This document shows, piece after piece, positions 16,573 to 24,644 of a stretch of 64,000 bases of DNA. The translations under genes were made by a program, and so were the position numbers. The DNA is from Bacteroidaceae bacterium (GTDB lineage: Bacteria; Bacteroidota; Bacteroidia; Bacteroidales; Bacteroidaceae), in assembly GCA_900770655.1 (NCBI GenBank), contig CAAGLA010000031.1:50507-114506 (forward strand), in the 5' to 3' direction. Position 1 is the first letter of the stretch. Every line of letters begins with the position of its first letter. The notes under the pieces are model-generated. The model saw only the letters and a list, made by a program, of their open reading frames with translations. It made no database searches and was not told the DNA's origin.

Positions 16573-17793
16573 ATGGAACAATTCAAATTAAATAGTATCG
16601 ATGAAGCCCTCGAAGATTTCAGAAACGGTAAATTCGTGATTGTTGTCGATGATGAAGACCGCGAAAACGAGGGAGATTTCATAATAGCAGCCGAAAAGAT
16701 AACACCGGAAGCTGTTAACTTTATGCTTAAGAACGGCCGTGGAGTACTCTGCGCACCTATAACACTTTCGCGTTGCAAGGAACTTGAGTTAGACCCTCAG
16801 GTTAGCGCCAATACCAGCTTGCTGGGAACACCTTTCACTGTAACTATAGACAAGGTTGAAGGTTGTACTACAGGAGTTTCAACAGCAGACCGCGCTGCAA
16901 CTATAAAGGCTCTCGCCGACCCTCAAAGCAAACCTGAAACTTTTGCACGCCCGGGACATATAAACCCGCTGTATGCACAGGACAACGGAGTTCTTCGCCG
17001 TGCCGGACACACCGAAGCAAGTATAGACCTCGCACGACTTGCAGGGCTCTACCCTGCTGCCGCACTCATAGAGATTATGAACGAAGACGGTACTATGGCA
17101 CGTATGCCACAACTTGTGCAAATAGCAAAAGAACACTCACTTAAGATTATTTCAATAAAAGACCTTATAGAGTACCGCCTTAAGCAAGAATCACTTGTTG
17201 AAAAAGGCGAAGAGGTTGATATGCCTACAGAACACGGGCACTTCAGGCTTATACCGTTCCGCCAGAAATCTAACGGCTTGGAGCATATTGCACTTATTAA
17301 AGGAGAGTGGAAAGAAGACGAACCTATACTCGTCAGGGTACATTCATCTTGTATGACCGGTGATATATTCGGTTCTTGCCGCTGCGACTGCGGAGCACAG
17401 TTGCACGAAGCTATGAAACTTATAGACAAGACCGGAAAAGGTGTTATAGTATACCTTAACCAAGAAGGGCGCGGTATAGGTCTTATGAACAAGATGCGTG
17501 CATATAAACTGCAGGAAGAGGGTATGGATACAGTTGATGCCAACCTTTGCTTGGGATTTAAGGCCGATGAAAGGGATTATGGAGTAGGTGCTGAAATTCT
17601 GCGCCAGATTGGTGTGCACAAGATGCGCCTTATAACAAACAACCCCGTTAAGAGAATAGGACTTGAAAGCTACGGACTCACCATAACAGAAAATGTAAGC
17701 ATTGAAATTGAGCCCAACGACTATAATTCACGTTACCTGCATACAAAAGCTGAGCGTATGGGCCACACACTGCATTTCAATAAAGAACAATAA
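16573..17793 (+). CDS. ribBA: Bifunctional 3,4-dihydroxy-2-butanone 4-phosphate synthase / GTP cyclohydrolase II
   Basis: 406 residues with both riboflavin-pathway domains. The N-terminal RibB part has DDEDRENEGDFIIAAE and HTEASIDLARLAGLYPAA (acid and His ligands for Mg2+ and ribulose 5-phosphate). The C-terminal RibA part has VRVHSSCMTGDIFGSCRCDC, whose three cysteines bind zinc, plus YLNQEGRGIGLMNKMRAY and ITNNPVKRIGLESYGL. Together they make the two precursors of lumazine. It follows LptF/G with 1 bp between, an odd functional partner. There is no FMN riboswitch upstream, as expected for an internal operon gene. Confidence 0.95.
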   Translation: MEQFKLNSIDEALEDFRNGKFVIVVDDEDRENEGDFIIAAEKITPEAVNFMLKNGRGVLCAPITLSRCKELELDPQVSANTSLLGTPFTVTIDKVEGCTTGVSTADRAATIKALADPQSKPETFARPGHINPLYAQDNGVLRRAGHTEASIDLARLAGLYPAAALIEIMNEDGTMARMPQLVQIAKEHSLKIISIKDLIEYRLKQESLVEKGEEVDMPTEHGHFRLIPFRQKSNGLEHIALIKGEWKEDEPILVRVHSSCMTGDIFGSCRCDCGAQLHEAMKLIDKTGKGVIVYLNQEGRGIGLMNKMRAYKLQEEGMDTVDANLCLGFKADERDYGVGAEILRQIGVHKMRLITNNPVKRIGLESYGLTITENVSIEIEPNDYNSRYLHTKAERMGHTLHFNKEQ

Positions 17794-17818
17794 AATAACT
17801 AACCAACAATAAAACAAA

Positions 17819-19012
17819 ATGAATAAGCTATCAGACCGCGTAAACCGATTGGCACCATCGGCAACATTGGCAATGTCACAGAAAAGCCAAGAGTTAAAGG
17901 CACAAGGTGTCGATGTAATAAATATGAGTGTTGGTGAACCCGATTTCAACACTCCCGATGCTATTAAGACAGCTGCTAAGCAGGCTATCGACGACAACTG
18001 GTCGCGTTACTCTCCTGTTCCGGGTTACCCCGCACTGCGCAAGGCTATTGTAGCAAAACTAAAAAATGAGAACGGGCTCGACTTTACCGAAGCGCAGATT
18101 TCTGTTTCTAACGGTGCAAAACAGGCTGTATGCAATGCTATTATGGCTCTTGTAAACCCCGGTGACGAGGTAATTGTTCCGGCACCATACTGGGTAAGCT
18201 ACCCCGATATGGTAAAACTTGCCGATGGTACTCCTGTCATTGTCAGCGCAGGAATTGAGCAGAATTTTAAAATAACAGGTGCCCAGTTAGAGGCTGCAAT
18301 TACACCAAAAACAAAGATGCTTATACTTTGTTCACCATCTAACCCTACAGGTTCTGTTTATACAAGAGAAGAACTTAAGGAACTTGCCGGTGTTCTTGAA
18401 AAACACCCGAATATTTTTGTTGTAGCCGACGAGATTTATGAACATATAAGCTATGTTGGCAAACACGAAAGCATTGCACAGTTCCCCGAAATTAGAGAAC
18501 GTGTTATAATTATAAACGGTGTTTCAAAGGCATACGCTATGACAGGTTGGCGCATAGGATACCTTGCAGCTGCCGAATGGATTGTAAAAGGCTGCAATAA
18601 ATTGCAAGGTCAGTACACAAGCGGTCCCTGCTCTGTTTCACAAATGGCATCGTTAGAGGCATATACAGGCTCTCAGGAACCTGTTGAGGAGATGCGTAAA
18701 GCATTCCAGCGCCGCCGCGACCTCATTGTAAAACTTGCCAAAGAGATTCCCGGACTCGAAGTTAACGTTCCCGAAGGTGCATTCTACCTGTTCCCAAAAT
18801 GCAGTTCTTTCTACGGCAAGAGCTACAATGGAACAGTTATAAACAACAGCGACGATTTGGCTATGTATCTTCTTACCGAAGCACACGTCGCGGCTGTAGG
18901 CGGTACATCATTCGGTGCACCTGAATGTTTTAGAATGAGTTATGCAACAAGCGACGAAAATATAGTAGAGGCTATACGCCGCATTAAAGAGGCTCTTGCC
19001 AAGCTTGCATAA
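17819..19012 (+). CDS. Class I PLP aminotransferase, probable aspartate aminotransferase
   Basis: 397 residues. Fold-type I motifs include MSVGEPDFNTPDAIKTAA, the PLP-anchoring SNGAKQAV, CSPSNPTGSVYTREEL, VADEIYEHISYVG and the Schiff-base lysine in NGVSKAYAMTGWRIGYLA. RMSYATSDENIVEAIRRI holds the substrate carboxylate arginine. This subgroup (Igamma) is mostly aspartate aminotransferase, sometimes with prephenate activity. Start codon and spacing (25 bp after ribBA) suggest readthrough from the same operon. It ends at a GC-rich terminator. Confidence 0.88.
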   Translation: MNKLSDRVNRLAPSATLAMSQKSQELKAQGVDVINMSVGEPDFNTPDAIKTAAKQAIDDNWSRYSPVPGYPALRKAIVAKLKNENGLDFTEAQISVSNGAKQAVCNAIMALVNPGDEVIVPAPYWVSYPDMVKLADGTPVIVSAGIEQNFKITGAQLEAAITPKTKMLILCSPSNPTGSVYTREELKELAGVLEKHPNIFVVADEIYEHISYVGKHESIAQFPEIRERVIIINGVSKAYAMTGWRIGYLAAAEWIVKGCNKLQGQYTSGPCSVSQMASLEAYTGSQEPVEEMRKAFQRRRDLIVKLAKEIPGLEVNVPEGAFYLFPKCSSFYGKSYNGTVINNSDDLAMYLLTEAHVAAVGGTSFGAPECFRMSYATSDENIVEAIRRIKEALAKLA

Positions 19013-19066
19013 TATAAAGAATATTATTACAAGAAGATGACTAAAAAGTCCTTTTTTTAAGGTATC

Positions 19067-19095
19067 ACACCCCCGTTTAAACGGGGGTGTTTGCT
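19067..19095 (+). terminator. Terminator after the aminotransferase gene
   Basis: Perfect palindrome of 12-bp arms (ACACCCCCGTTT and its complement, 19068-19091) followed by TTTG. It closes the lptF/G-ribBA-aminotransferase operon. Confidence 0.85.
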
Positions 19096-19640
19096 TTGTA
19101 TATATTACTTTCGGGTTGCCCGATTGTTTAATTTCTAAACATATTGTTGATAAACTGTTGAAAAAGGTATGATAACTTAAAGAAAAAAAATGGCAATATA
19201 ATTTTATTTAAAGAAAAAGCTTTCTATACCTTTCCGCTTATTCAAAAACAAAATTATTTCACCACTTTTTAAAGTCTATTTTTTAATATCATTTTCAACC
19301 GTTTTAAACAATTTAACCGGCAAAAGTTTTCAAATTTTCAATTGTTTACACATTGTTGATATAGTAATATAAATGATTGAACGATAGAATTATATATGTA
19401 TTTAAAATTGTTTATAACTAAGCTTTTTAAACTAATAAAATCAAAAGCAAACAAATTTGAGTTTTTTTCTCTACACTTTTAACAGGATTTATTGTTGTTA
19501 TTAACTTTTTAAATTTTTAAAAAAGGAATAAAATATAAAATGTATGGTTGAAATTGTTGGAAATCTATTTTAGGACCGGATATTGGCAACACAGCATACA
19601 TTAATTATTTATAGAAATTTAAAAAGATTGCAATATAGCT
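19096..19640. other. 545-bp very AT-rich gene-free stretch with repeated TGTTGA motifs
   Basis: No open frame or stable hairpin is seen. TGTTGATAA at 19145-19153 (reverse complement TTATCAACA, one change from a DnaA box), TGTTGAAAA at 19156-19164 and TGTTGATAT at 19354-19362 stand out in a background of A and T runs. It could be a replication-linked or merely regulatory region; neither can be shown from sequence alone. Confidence 0.4.
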
Positions 19641-19645
19641 TTTAT

Positions 19646-19664
19646 TATCTTTGAACTATCTTTG
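19646..19664 (+). promoter_or_regulatory. Two tandem TATCTTTG boxes abutting the phosphoesterase start
   Basis: Perfect -7 boxes lie at 19646-19653 and 19657-19664; the second ends 4 bp before the ATG at 19669. Transcription from it would begin at or next to the start codon, giving a nearly leaderless mRNA. Confidence 0.6.
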
Positions 19665-19668
19665 CAGT

Positions 19669-20844
19669 ATGGCAAAATACGTTATTATATTACTGGCTTT
19701 CTTAGCGGCCTATCTCGATTACAAGGCCTATCGCAAATTAATATATTGCAACTCAGTAAAAATTTTGCGTAGAATTTTTATTTGGGCTGTATCATCGTCA
19801 TACATTCTGTTGTTTACATCGCCGTTGTTTATGTTTCTTTTGAGCAACGAGAGCAATAATGGGTTTATGATGAAACTCTCGATGGCTATATTAACATTCT
19901 ACATAGTCTTTTCGGTTACAAGAATAGTATTCTATATATTTTGGCTACCCACTAAAAAGAGATTCTGGACATACACTGGTGTTGCAATATCCTCTCTAGT
20001 CCTGCTGAATTTCCTTTACGGAATATTCATTACCCGCACCAATTACGAAGTAAGAGAAGTTGAAATAAGATTCAATAACCTTCCCTGCAGTTTCAATGGT
20101 TACCGCATAGCGTTCATATCGGACATTCACATAGGTTCTATGTTGAATGCCGAAAGCGAACTAAGCCGTGTTGTAGATATTATAAACAGTACCGGTGCAG
20201 ATATCCTTCTGTTCGGTGGAGATATGGTAAATATATACTCCAGTGAGTTGAGTGAAGAGATACTTGGTGTTCTTTCTGCTGTAAAATGCCCTGACGGAGT
20301 TTTTGCTGTATTGGGTAACCACGACACAGGAGCATATACAAAAGAGGCTACACCTGCCTCTCAGGAGCAAAATAGAGTAGATTTAAGCCAAGCTATGGAG
20401 AGTATAGGCTGGGTAATGCTTCGCGACAACACGGTATACATAGAGCGTGGCAGCGATTCAATAGCCCTTACCGGTATAGATTACAGCGACGGACTCTTGG
20501 AACATAAACATTCGCTCGATGTAATAAAGGATATAGATGTTTCTTCAATTTACAGAGACGTAAATTCCGACATTTTTAATATAACGGTTTCACACCTGCC
20601 TCAGCTATGGCAGCTTCTTTGTGAGGGAGACTATAGCGACCTTACCCTTTCGGGGCACATACACTCAATGCAAATAAAATATTTCTCTTTATCTCCTGCT
20701 GCACTTATGTACGATAATTGGAGTGGACTTTACACAAGCGGGGACTATAAACAATATATAAATGACGGTATAGGTTCTGTTGCCTTTATGGCGCGTTTCG
20801 GCGCAAGGCCCGAAATAACGGTAATTACACTAAAGTGTGAATAG
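19669..20844 (+). CDS. Membrane-anchored metallophosphoesterase
   Basis: 391 residues from the ATG at 19669 (MAKYVIILLAFLAAYLDYKA); an upstream TTG lies inside the promoter. Four hydrophobic segments fill the first ~130 residues. The phosphoesterase domain follows with FISDIHIGSM (D-x-H), LLFGGDMVN (GD), AVLGNHDTGAY (GNHD), VSHLPQLW and LSGHIHSMQIKYF (GHxH), the dimetal centre of calcineurin-like enzymes. The architecture (membrane helices then phosphoesterase) resembles YkuE/LpxH-like proteins thought to act on lipid or envelope substrates. The substrate is unknown here. Its transcript is separate from that of dapB. Confidence 0.85.
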   Translation: MAKYVIILLAFLAAYLDYKAYRKLIYCNSVKILRRIFIWAVSSSYILLFTSPLFMFLLSNESNNGFMMKLSMAILTFYIVFSVTRIVFYIFWLPTKKRFWTYTGVAISSLVLLNFLYGIFITRTNYEVREVEIRFNNLPCSFNGYRIAFISDIHIGSMLNAESELSRVVDIINSTGADILLFGGDMVNIYSSELSEEILGVLSAVKCPDGVFAVLGNHDTGAYTKEATPASQEQNRVDLSQAMESIGWVMLRDNTVYIERGSDSIALTGIDYSDGLLEHKHSLDVIKDIDVSSIYRDVNSDIFNITVSHLPQLWQLLCEGDYSDLTLSGHIHSMQIKYFSLSPAALMYDNWSGLYTSGDYKQYINDGIGSVAFMARFGARPEITVITLKCE

Positions 20845-20904
20845 TGAGGTATACTGTCTTTTGTTATTAATGCTTAATAAAAACATATTTAAAGAAAATA
20901 TAGC

Positions 20905-20912
20905 TATCTTCG
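20905..20912 (+). promoter_or_regulatory. -7 element for dapB
   Basis: TATCTTCG followed by C, 24 bp before the dapB ATG. It is the recurrent TATCTTCGC variant of TAnnTTTG. Confidence 0.5.
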
Positions 20913-20936
20913 CATTTTGAAATAAAACTGACTAAG

Positions 20937-21695
20937 ATGAAAATTGCACTTATAGGATATGGTAAAATGGGCAAGACCATTGAAAGAATTGCCCGTGAGA
21001 GAGGACACGAAATAGTATCTATAATCGATATAGATAACCGTGAAGATTTTAACAGCGAAGCATTCAAGAGCGCCGATGTTGCCATTGAGTTCACAGCTCC
21101 GTCTGTAGCTTACGACAACTGCATTAAGTCTATGGAAGCAGGTGTTAAGGTAGTATGCGGAAGCACAGGTTGGTTCCACCAGCACGAAGCCGAGATGCGT
21201 GAAAAATGTGAAAAAGATGGAAAGACACTCTTTTGGAGTAGTAATTTCAGTCTTGGCGTAGCTATCTTCGCGGCTGTTAACAAGTATCTTGCAAGGATAA
21301 TGAACAACTTCGACAATTATAAAGTAAAGATTGAAGAGACTCATCATATACACAAGCTCGATGCCCCCAGCGGCACAGCCATAACACTTGCCGAAGGCAT
21401 CATTGAGAACATTTCGTACAAGAAGAATTGGGTAATGGGCGACCTCACTAATCCCGATGGCACTGTAACCAAAGGCAATGCTCCCAAAGTCACCGAGGTT
21501 AAGATTGACGCCGTGCGCCGCGATGAAGTCCCCGGCATTCACAGCATTATATATGATGACTCAGAGACCGATACCATAACAATTACCCACGATGCACACA
21601 ACCGCAACGGCTTTGCATTGGGTGCAGTCATTGCTGCAGAATTTACAAATGAGCATAGCGGTTTGCTTGGAATGGGCGATTTGCTCAATTTTTAA
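20937..21695 (+). CDS. dapB: 4-hydroxy-tetrahydrodipicolinate reductase
   Basis: 252 residues. The Rossmann start MKIALIGYGKMGKTIERIA is followed by the substrate site IEETHHIHKLDAPSGTA, in which the His pair, Lys and the PSGTA loop are the DapB signature. The motif GIHSIIYDDSETDTITITH precedes the C-terminal helix EHSGLLGMGDLL. The enzyme makes tetrahydrodipicolinate for lysine and meso-diaminopimelate, hence for peptidoglycan. lepB starts 21 bp after its stop on the same strand, so a dapB-lepB-wbqC transcript is likely. Confidence 0.95.
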   Translation: MKIALIGYGKMGKTIERIARERGHEIVSIIDIDNREDFNSEAFKSADVAIEFTAPSVAYDNCIKSMEAGVKVVCGSTGWFHQHEAEMREKCEKDGKTLFWSSNFSLGVAIFAAVNKYLARIMNNFDNYKVKIEETHHIHKLDAPSGTAITLAEGIIENISYKKNWVMGDLTNPDGTVTKGNAPKVTEVKIDAVRRDEVPGIHSIIYDDSETDTITITHDAHNRNGFALGAVIAAEFTNEHSGLLGMGDLLNF

Positions 21696-21716
21696 TTATA
21701 AATAGAACCGATAATT

Positions 21717-23165
21717 ATGGAATTCAGAGTTTTCGGAAAGACAATAGTTGCTAAACCAACCCGCAAGGATATTATAAAACTAAGCATTTACCTAACACTT
21801 TATATTCTGTTTCTTGTTTGGGTAGGCAGTTGGCTTGGCGCTCTTGTAATCCCCTTTATAATAGATAACTATACAACACGTATAGTTCCGTGGGGCTGGT
21901 GGAAAAAGTCTAATAATGTAATAGTAAGGAAGATTATGAGCTGGGTAGATGCTATTGTGTTTGCCCTTGTAGCCGTATATTTTGTTCACCTCTACTTTTT
22001 TCAGAACTATGTCATCCCCACATCGTCGCTCGAAAAATCGTTGCTTGTGGGAGACTACCTCTTTGTTAGCAAAATAAACTACGGCCCTCGCAAACCGCAG
22101 ACCCCGCTAAGTATGCCGCTCACACAACACACAATGCCTATATTCGGCTGCAAAAGCTATATAGATGCCATTCAGTGGGAATATGAACGTGTTCCGGGTT
22201 TCGAAGAGGTTGAGCGTGGCGACATTGTAGTGTTCAACTATCCCGCAGGCGATGTTGCCACTACCGACCCTGCGGTTACCGATTTTCACGGGTTGTGCTA
22301 TGCTATCGGCAAGCAGTTGAACGAAGGAAAATATAACCCTGAAAACGAAGACACAGGCAATTCAAGAGCCATATATGCGCAATATTACAAGGACGGGTAC
22401 GAATATATAGAGAACAACCCCGATGTATTCGGTGAAATAGTATACCGGCCTGTAGACAGGCGTGAAAACTATGTTAAACGCTGTATTGGTCTACCCGGTG
22501 AGTGGCTGGAAATAAAAGACAAAGTAGTGTACATAGACGGTGAAGCTATCGAGCAGCCCGAAAATGTACAGTTCAACTACAGTGTGGAACTCAACAGAAG
22601 TATAACAGAAGATATTCGTCGCGAACTCGATATAAGCATAGACGACCTTAATATGCTTAATCAATTCGGGCAGCTTCCACTCACAAATGCAAATTACGAA
22701 TGGTTTAAGGAGAACACAAACCTATGCAATAAAATAGAGGTTATAGAACAAACATACACCGATAACATATACCCTCTCAATGGCGGTACAGGGTGGACTG
22801 TTGACAACTACGGTCCTGTATGGATACCGCAGAAAGGAAAAACCGTTGAACTTACACTCGATAATCTCGCACTCTATGAGCGCCCAATAGCGGCATACGA
22901 AGGTAACAGTATAGAGATTGAAGACGGCAAAATATTCATTAACGGCGAAGAGAGCAACAGCTATACATTTAAAATGGACTATTACTGGATGATGGGCGAC
23001 AACCGTCATAACAGTGCCGACTCGCGTAGCTGGGGATTTGTTCCCGAAGACCACATTGTTGGCAAGCCGCTATTTATATGGCTATCGCTCGACAAGGACC
23101 TCGGCCTTTTCGATGGAAAGATACGCTGGGAGCGTATGTTCCGCAGTGTCAGCAATTTCGATTAA
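21717..23165 (+). CDS. lepB: Signal peptidase I (long Bacteroidota form)
   Basis: 482 residues, much longer than the ~320 of E. coli LepB. Three hydrophobic segments lie in the first ~95 residues. Box B is IPTSSLEKSLLVGDYLFVSK with the catalytic serine near residue 104. Box D is RENYVKRCIGLPGEWLEIKD with the catalytic lysine, and box E is YYWMMGDNRHNSADSRSWGF. The extra length is mostly an insert between the box D region and box E (about residues 285-400). It removes signal peptides of exported proteins at the periplasmic face of the inner membrane. It lies between dapB and the WbqC-like gene. Confidence 0.93.
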   Translation: MEFRVFGKTIVAKPTRKDIIKLSIYLTLYILFLVWVGSWLGALVIPFIIDNYTTRIVPWGWWKKSNNVIVRKIMSWVDAIVFALVAVYFVHLYFFQNYVIPTSSLEKSLLVGDYLFVSKINYGPRKPQTPLSMPLTQHTMPIFGCKSYIDAIQWEYERVPGFEEVERGDIVVFNYPAGDVATTDPAVTDFHGLCYAIGKQLNEGKYNPENEDTGNSRAIYAQYYKDGYEYIENNPDVFGEIVYRPVDRRENYVKRCIGLPGEWLEIKDKVVYIDGEAIEQPENVQFNYSVELNRSITEDIRRELDISIDDLNMLNQFGQLPLTNANYEWFKENTNLCNKIEVIEQTYTDNIYPLNGGTGWTVDNYGPVWIPQKGKTVELTLDNLALYERPIAAYEGNSIEIEDGKIFINGEESNSYTFKMDYYWMMGDNRHNSADSRSWGFVPEDHIVGKPLFIWLSLDKDLGLFDGKIRWERMFRSVSNFD

Positions 23166-23178
23166 AAAAACTTTTGCC

Positions 23179-23808
23179 GTGGATATATTATCGCACCCGC
23201 TTTACTTGGCACCTGTTCCACTATATTCAAAGCTATATGGTGGAACAGGGCTCGTTATAGACGGTTGTTCGCCGTTTATTAAACAGACATTCAGAAGCCG
23301 TGCCATAATAGCCACAGAGCGGGGCACGCAAAGCCTTACAATACCGGTGGTCCACGATGGTGGCCGTACTGCAATGCGCGATGTACGCATCAGTGAGCAC
23401 GGTAACTGGCGTCACCAGCATTGGAACGCGCTGGTGAGTGCATATCGCAACAGCCCGTTCTTCGAATACTATGCCGATGACTTTGCACATTTCTACGAAG
23501 AGCGTGACGGCTTTCTGCTCGATTTTAATTTGCGCCTGAATGGTGTAATATGCAAATTGCTCGGTATTGAGAAGGAAATCAAAGTAGTTGATACAGAAAA
23601 TGGCTTAGAAGAACTTTTATGTAGTAATGAGCGCATATTGGACCTGCGTCACATAGCAGAACCTAAATCACTTGCATTGCTGGCCGGTTACAAACCTAAA
23701 GAGTATTATCAGGTATTTACCCTCCGTAACGGTTTTATTCCCAATCTTAGCATTGTAGACCTGCTTTTCAATATGGGCCCCGAAGGACTGCTGATTCTGA
23801 AAGATTAG
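23179..23808 (+). CDS. WbqC-family protein
   Basis: 209 residues from a GTG at 23179, 13 bp after the lepB stop. A longer frame would overlap lepB with sequence unlike the family. The beginning ILSHPLYLAPVPLYSKLYGG and the motifs SFxSRAIIATERGTQSLTIPV (read here as KQTFRSRAIIATERG), NWRHQHWNALVSAYRNSPFF and FNLRLNGVICKLLGI match WbqC-like proteins of Bacteroidota. Some relatives sit in O-antigen clusters, but the reaction is not established. The GTG start is inferred from spacing and is the weak point of the call. Confidence 0.75.
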   Translation: MDILSHPLYLAPVPLYSKLYGGTGLVIDGCSPFIKQTFRSRAIIATERGTQSLTIPVVHDGGRTAMRDVRISEHGNWRHQHWNALVSAYRNSPFFEYYADDFAHFYEERDGFLLDFNLRLNGVICKLLGIEKEIKVVDTENGLEELLCSNERILDLRHIAEPKSLALLAGYKPKEYYQVFTLRNGFIPNLSIVDLLFNMGPEGLLILKD

Positions 23809-23821
23809 AATAAAGAATATA

Positions 23822-23860
23822 TAAAAAAATCAGTGAGTTAATAACTCACTGATTTTTTTA
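23822..23860. terminator. Bidirectional terminator between the WbqC-like gene and frdB
   Basis: An A-tract, the inverted repeat TCAGTGAGTT / AACTCACTGA around a short AATA-type loop, then a T-tract. It sits between convergent stops at 23808 and 23876. Confidence 0.85.
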
Positions 23861-23875
23861 TGTTCAAAGCCTCTA

Positions 23876-24631
23876 TCAATCGCTAATCTTTGCCTTGATG
23901 AACTCACGGTTCAGGCGAGCGATGTTGCTGATTGAAACGCATTTTGGGCACTCAGCTTCACAAGCGCGGGTATTGGTACAGTTACCGAAACCGAGCTCGT
24001 CCATCTTGGCAACCATTGCCTTAACACGCTTCTTGGCCTCAACCTTACCCTGTGGCAACAGTGCGAACTGGCTAACCTTAGCCGACACGAACAACATTGC
24101 CGAACCATTCTTACAAGCTGCTACGCAAGCACCGCAACCGATACAAGCAGCAGCATCCATAGCCTCCTCGGCAACATCCTTGCCAATAGGTATTGCATTG
24201 GCATCGGGCATACCGCCGGTGTTGATAGATACATAACCGCCGGCCTGCTGAATCTTATCGAATGCTGTACGGTCTACCATAAGGTCGCGTATAACCGGGA
24301 AACCGGCCGAACGCCACGGCTCAACAGTAATTGTATCGCCGTCTTTGAAACGACGCATATACAACTGGCAGGTTGTTGCACCTGTTGCAGGGCCGTGAGG
24401 GTGACCGTTCACATAGAGTGAACACATACCGCAGATACCTTCGCGGCAGTCGTGGTCAAAAACGATTGGCTCCTTGTTATCGTTCACCAACTGCTCGTTA
24501 AGAATGTCGAGCATTTCAAGGAATGATGTATCGCCGGGAATATCCTTCATCTGATAGGTCTCGAATGCACCTTTAGCCTTAGGACCTCTCTGACGCCATA
24601 CCTTCAATGTAAAACTTATATTTTTATCCAT
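23876..24631 (-). CDS. frdB: Fumarate reductase/succinate dehydrogenase iron-sulfur subunit
   Basis: 251 residues. The N-terminal plant-ferredoxin-like domain holds the [2Fe-2S] cysteines in CREGICGMCSLYVNG and the fourth in GATTCQLYM. The C-terminal part carries CIGCGACVAACKNGSAML and CTNTRACEAECPKCVSISNI for the [4Fe-4S] and [3Fe-4S] centres. It passes electrons between the flavoprotein and cytochrome b. It is the last gene of the leftward C-A-B operon, 13 bp after the flavoprotein. In anaerobic Bacteroidales this complex works mainly as fumarate reductase; the sequence alone does not fix the direction. Confidence 0.93.
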   Translation of the reverse strand: MDKNISFTLKVWRQRGPKAKGAFETYQMKDIPGDTSFLEMLDILNEQLVNDNKEPIVFDHDCREGICGMCSLYVNGHPHGPATGATTCQLYMRRFKDGDTITVEPWRSAGFPVIRDLMVDRTAFDKIQQAGGYVSINTGGMPDANAIPIGKDVAEEAMDAAACIGCGACVAACKNGSAMLFVSAKVSQFALLPQGKVEAKKRVKAMVAKMDELGFGNCTNTRACEAECPKCVSISNIARLNREFIKAKISD

Positions 24632-24644
24632 TGTTGCAATTTTT

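Noticed and set aside
20904..21542. A 212-codon minus-strand frame over dapB
   Set aside because: Antisense to dapB, whose active-site motifs lie on the plus strand; no promoter.
23014..23178. An N-terminal extension of the WbqC-like protein overlapping lepB
   Set aside because: It would read lepB codons in another frame over 150 bp; the family start matches the GTG at 23179.
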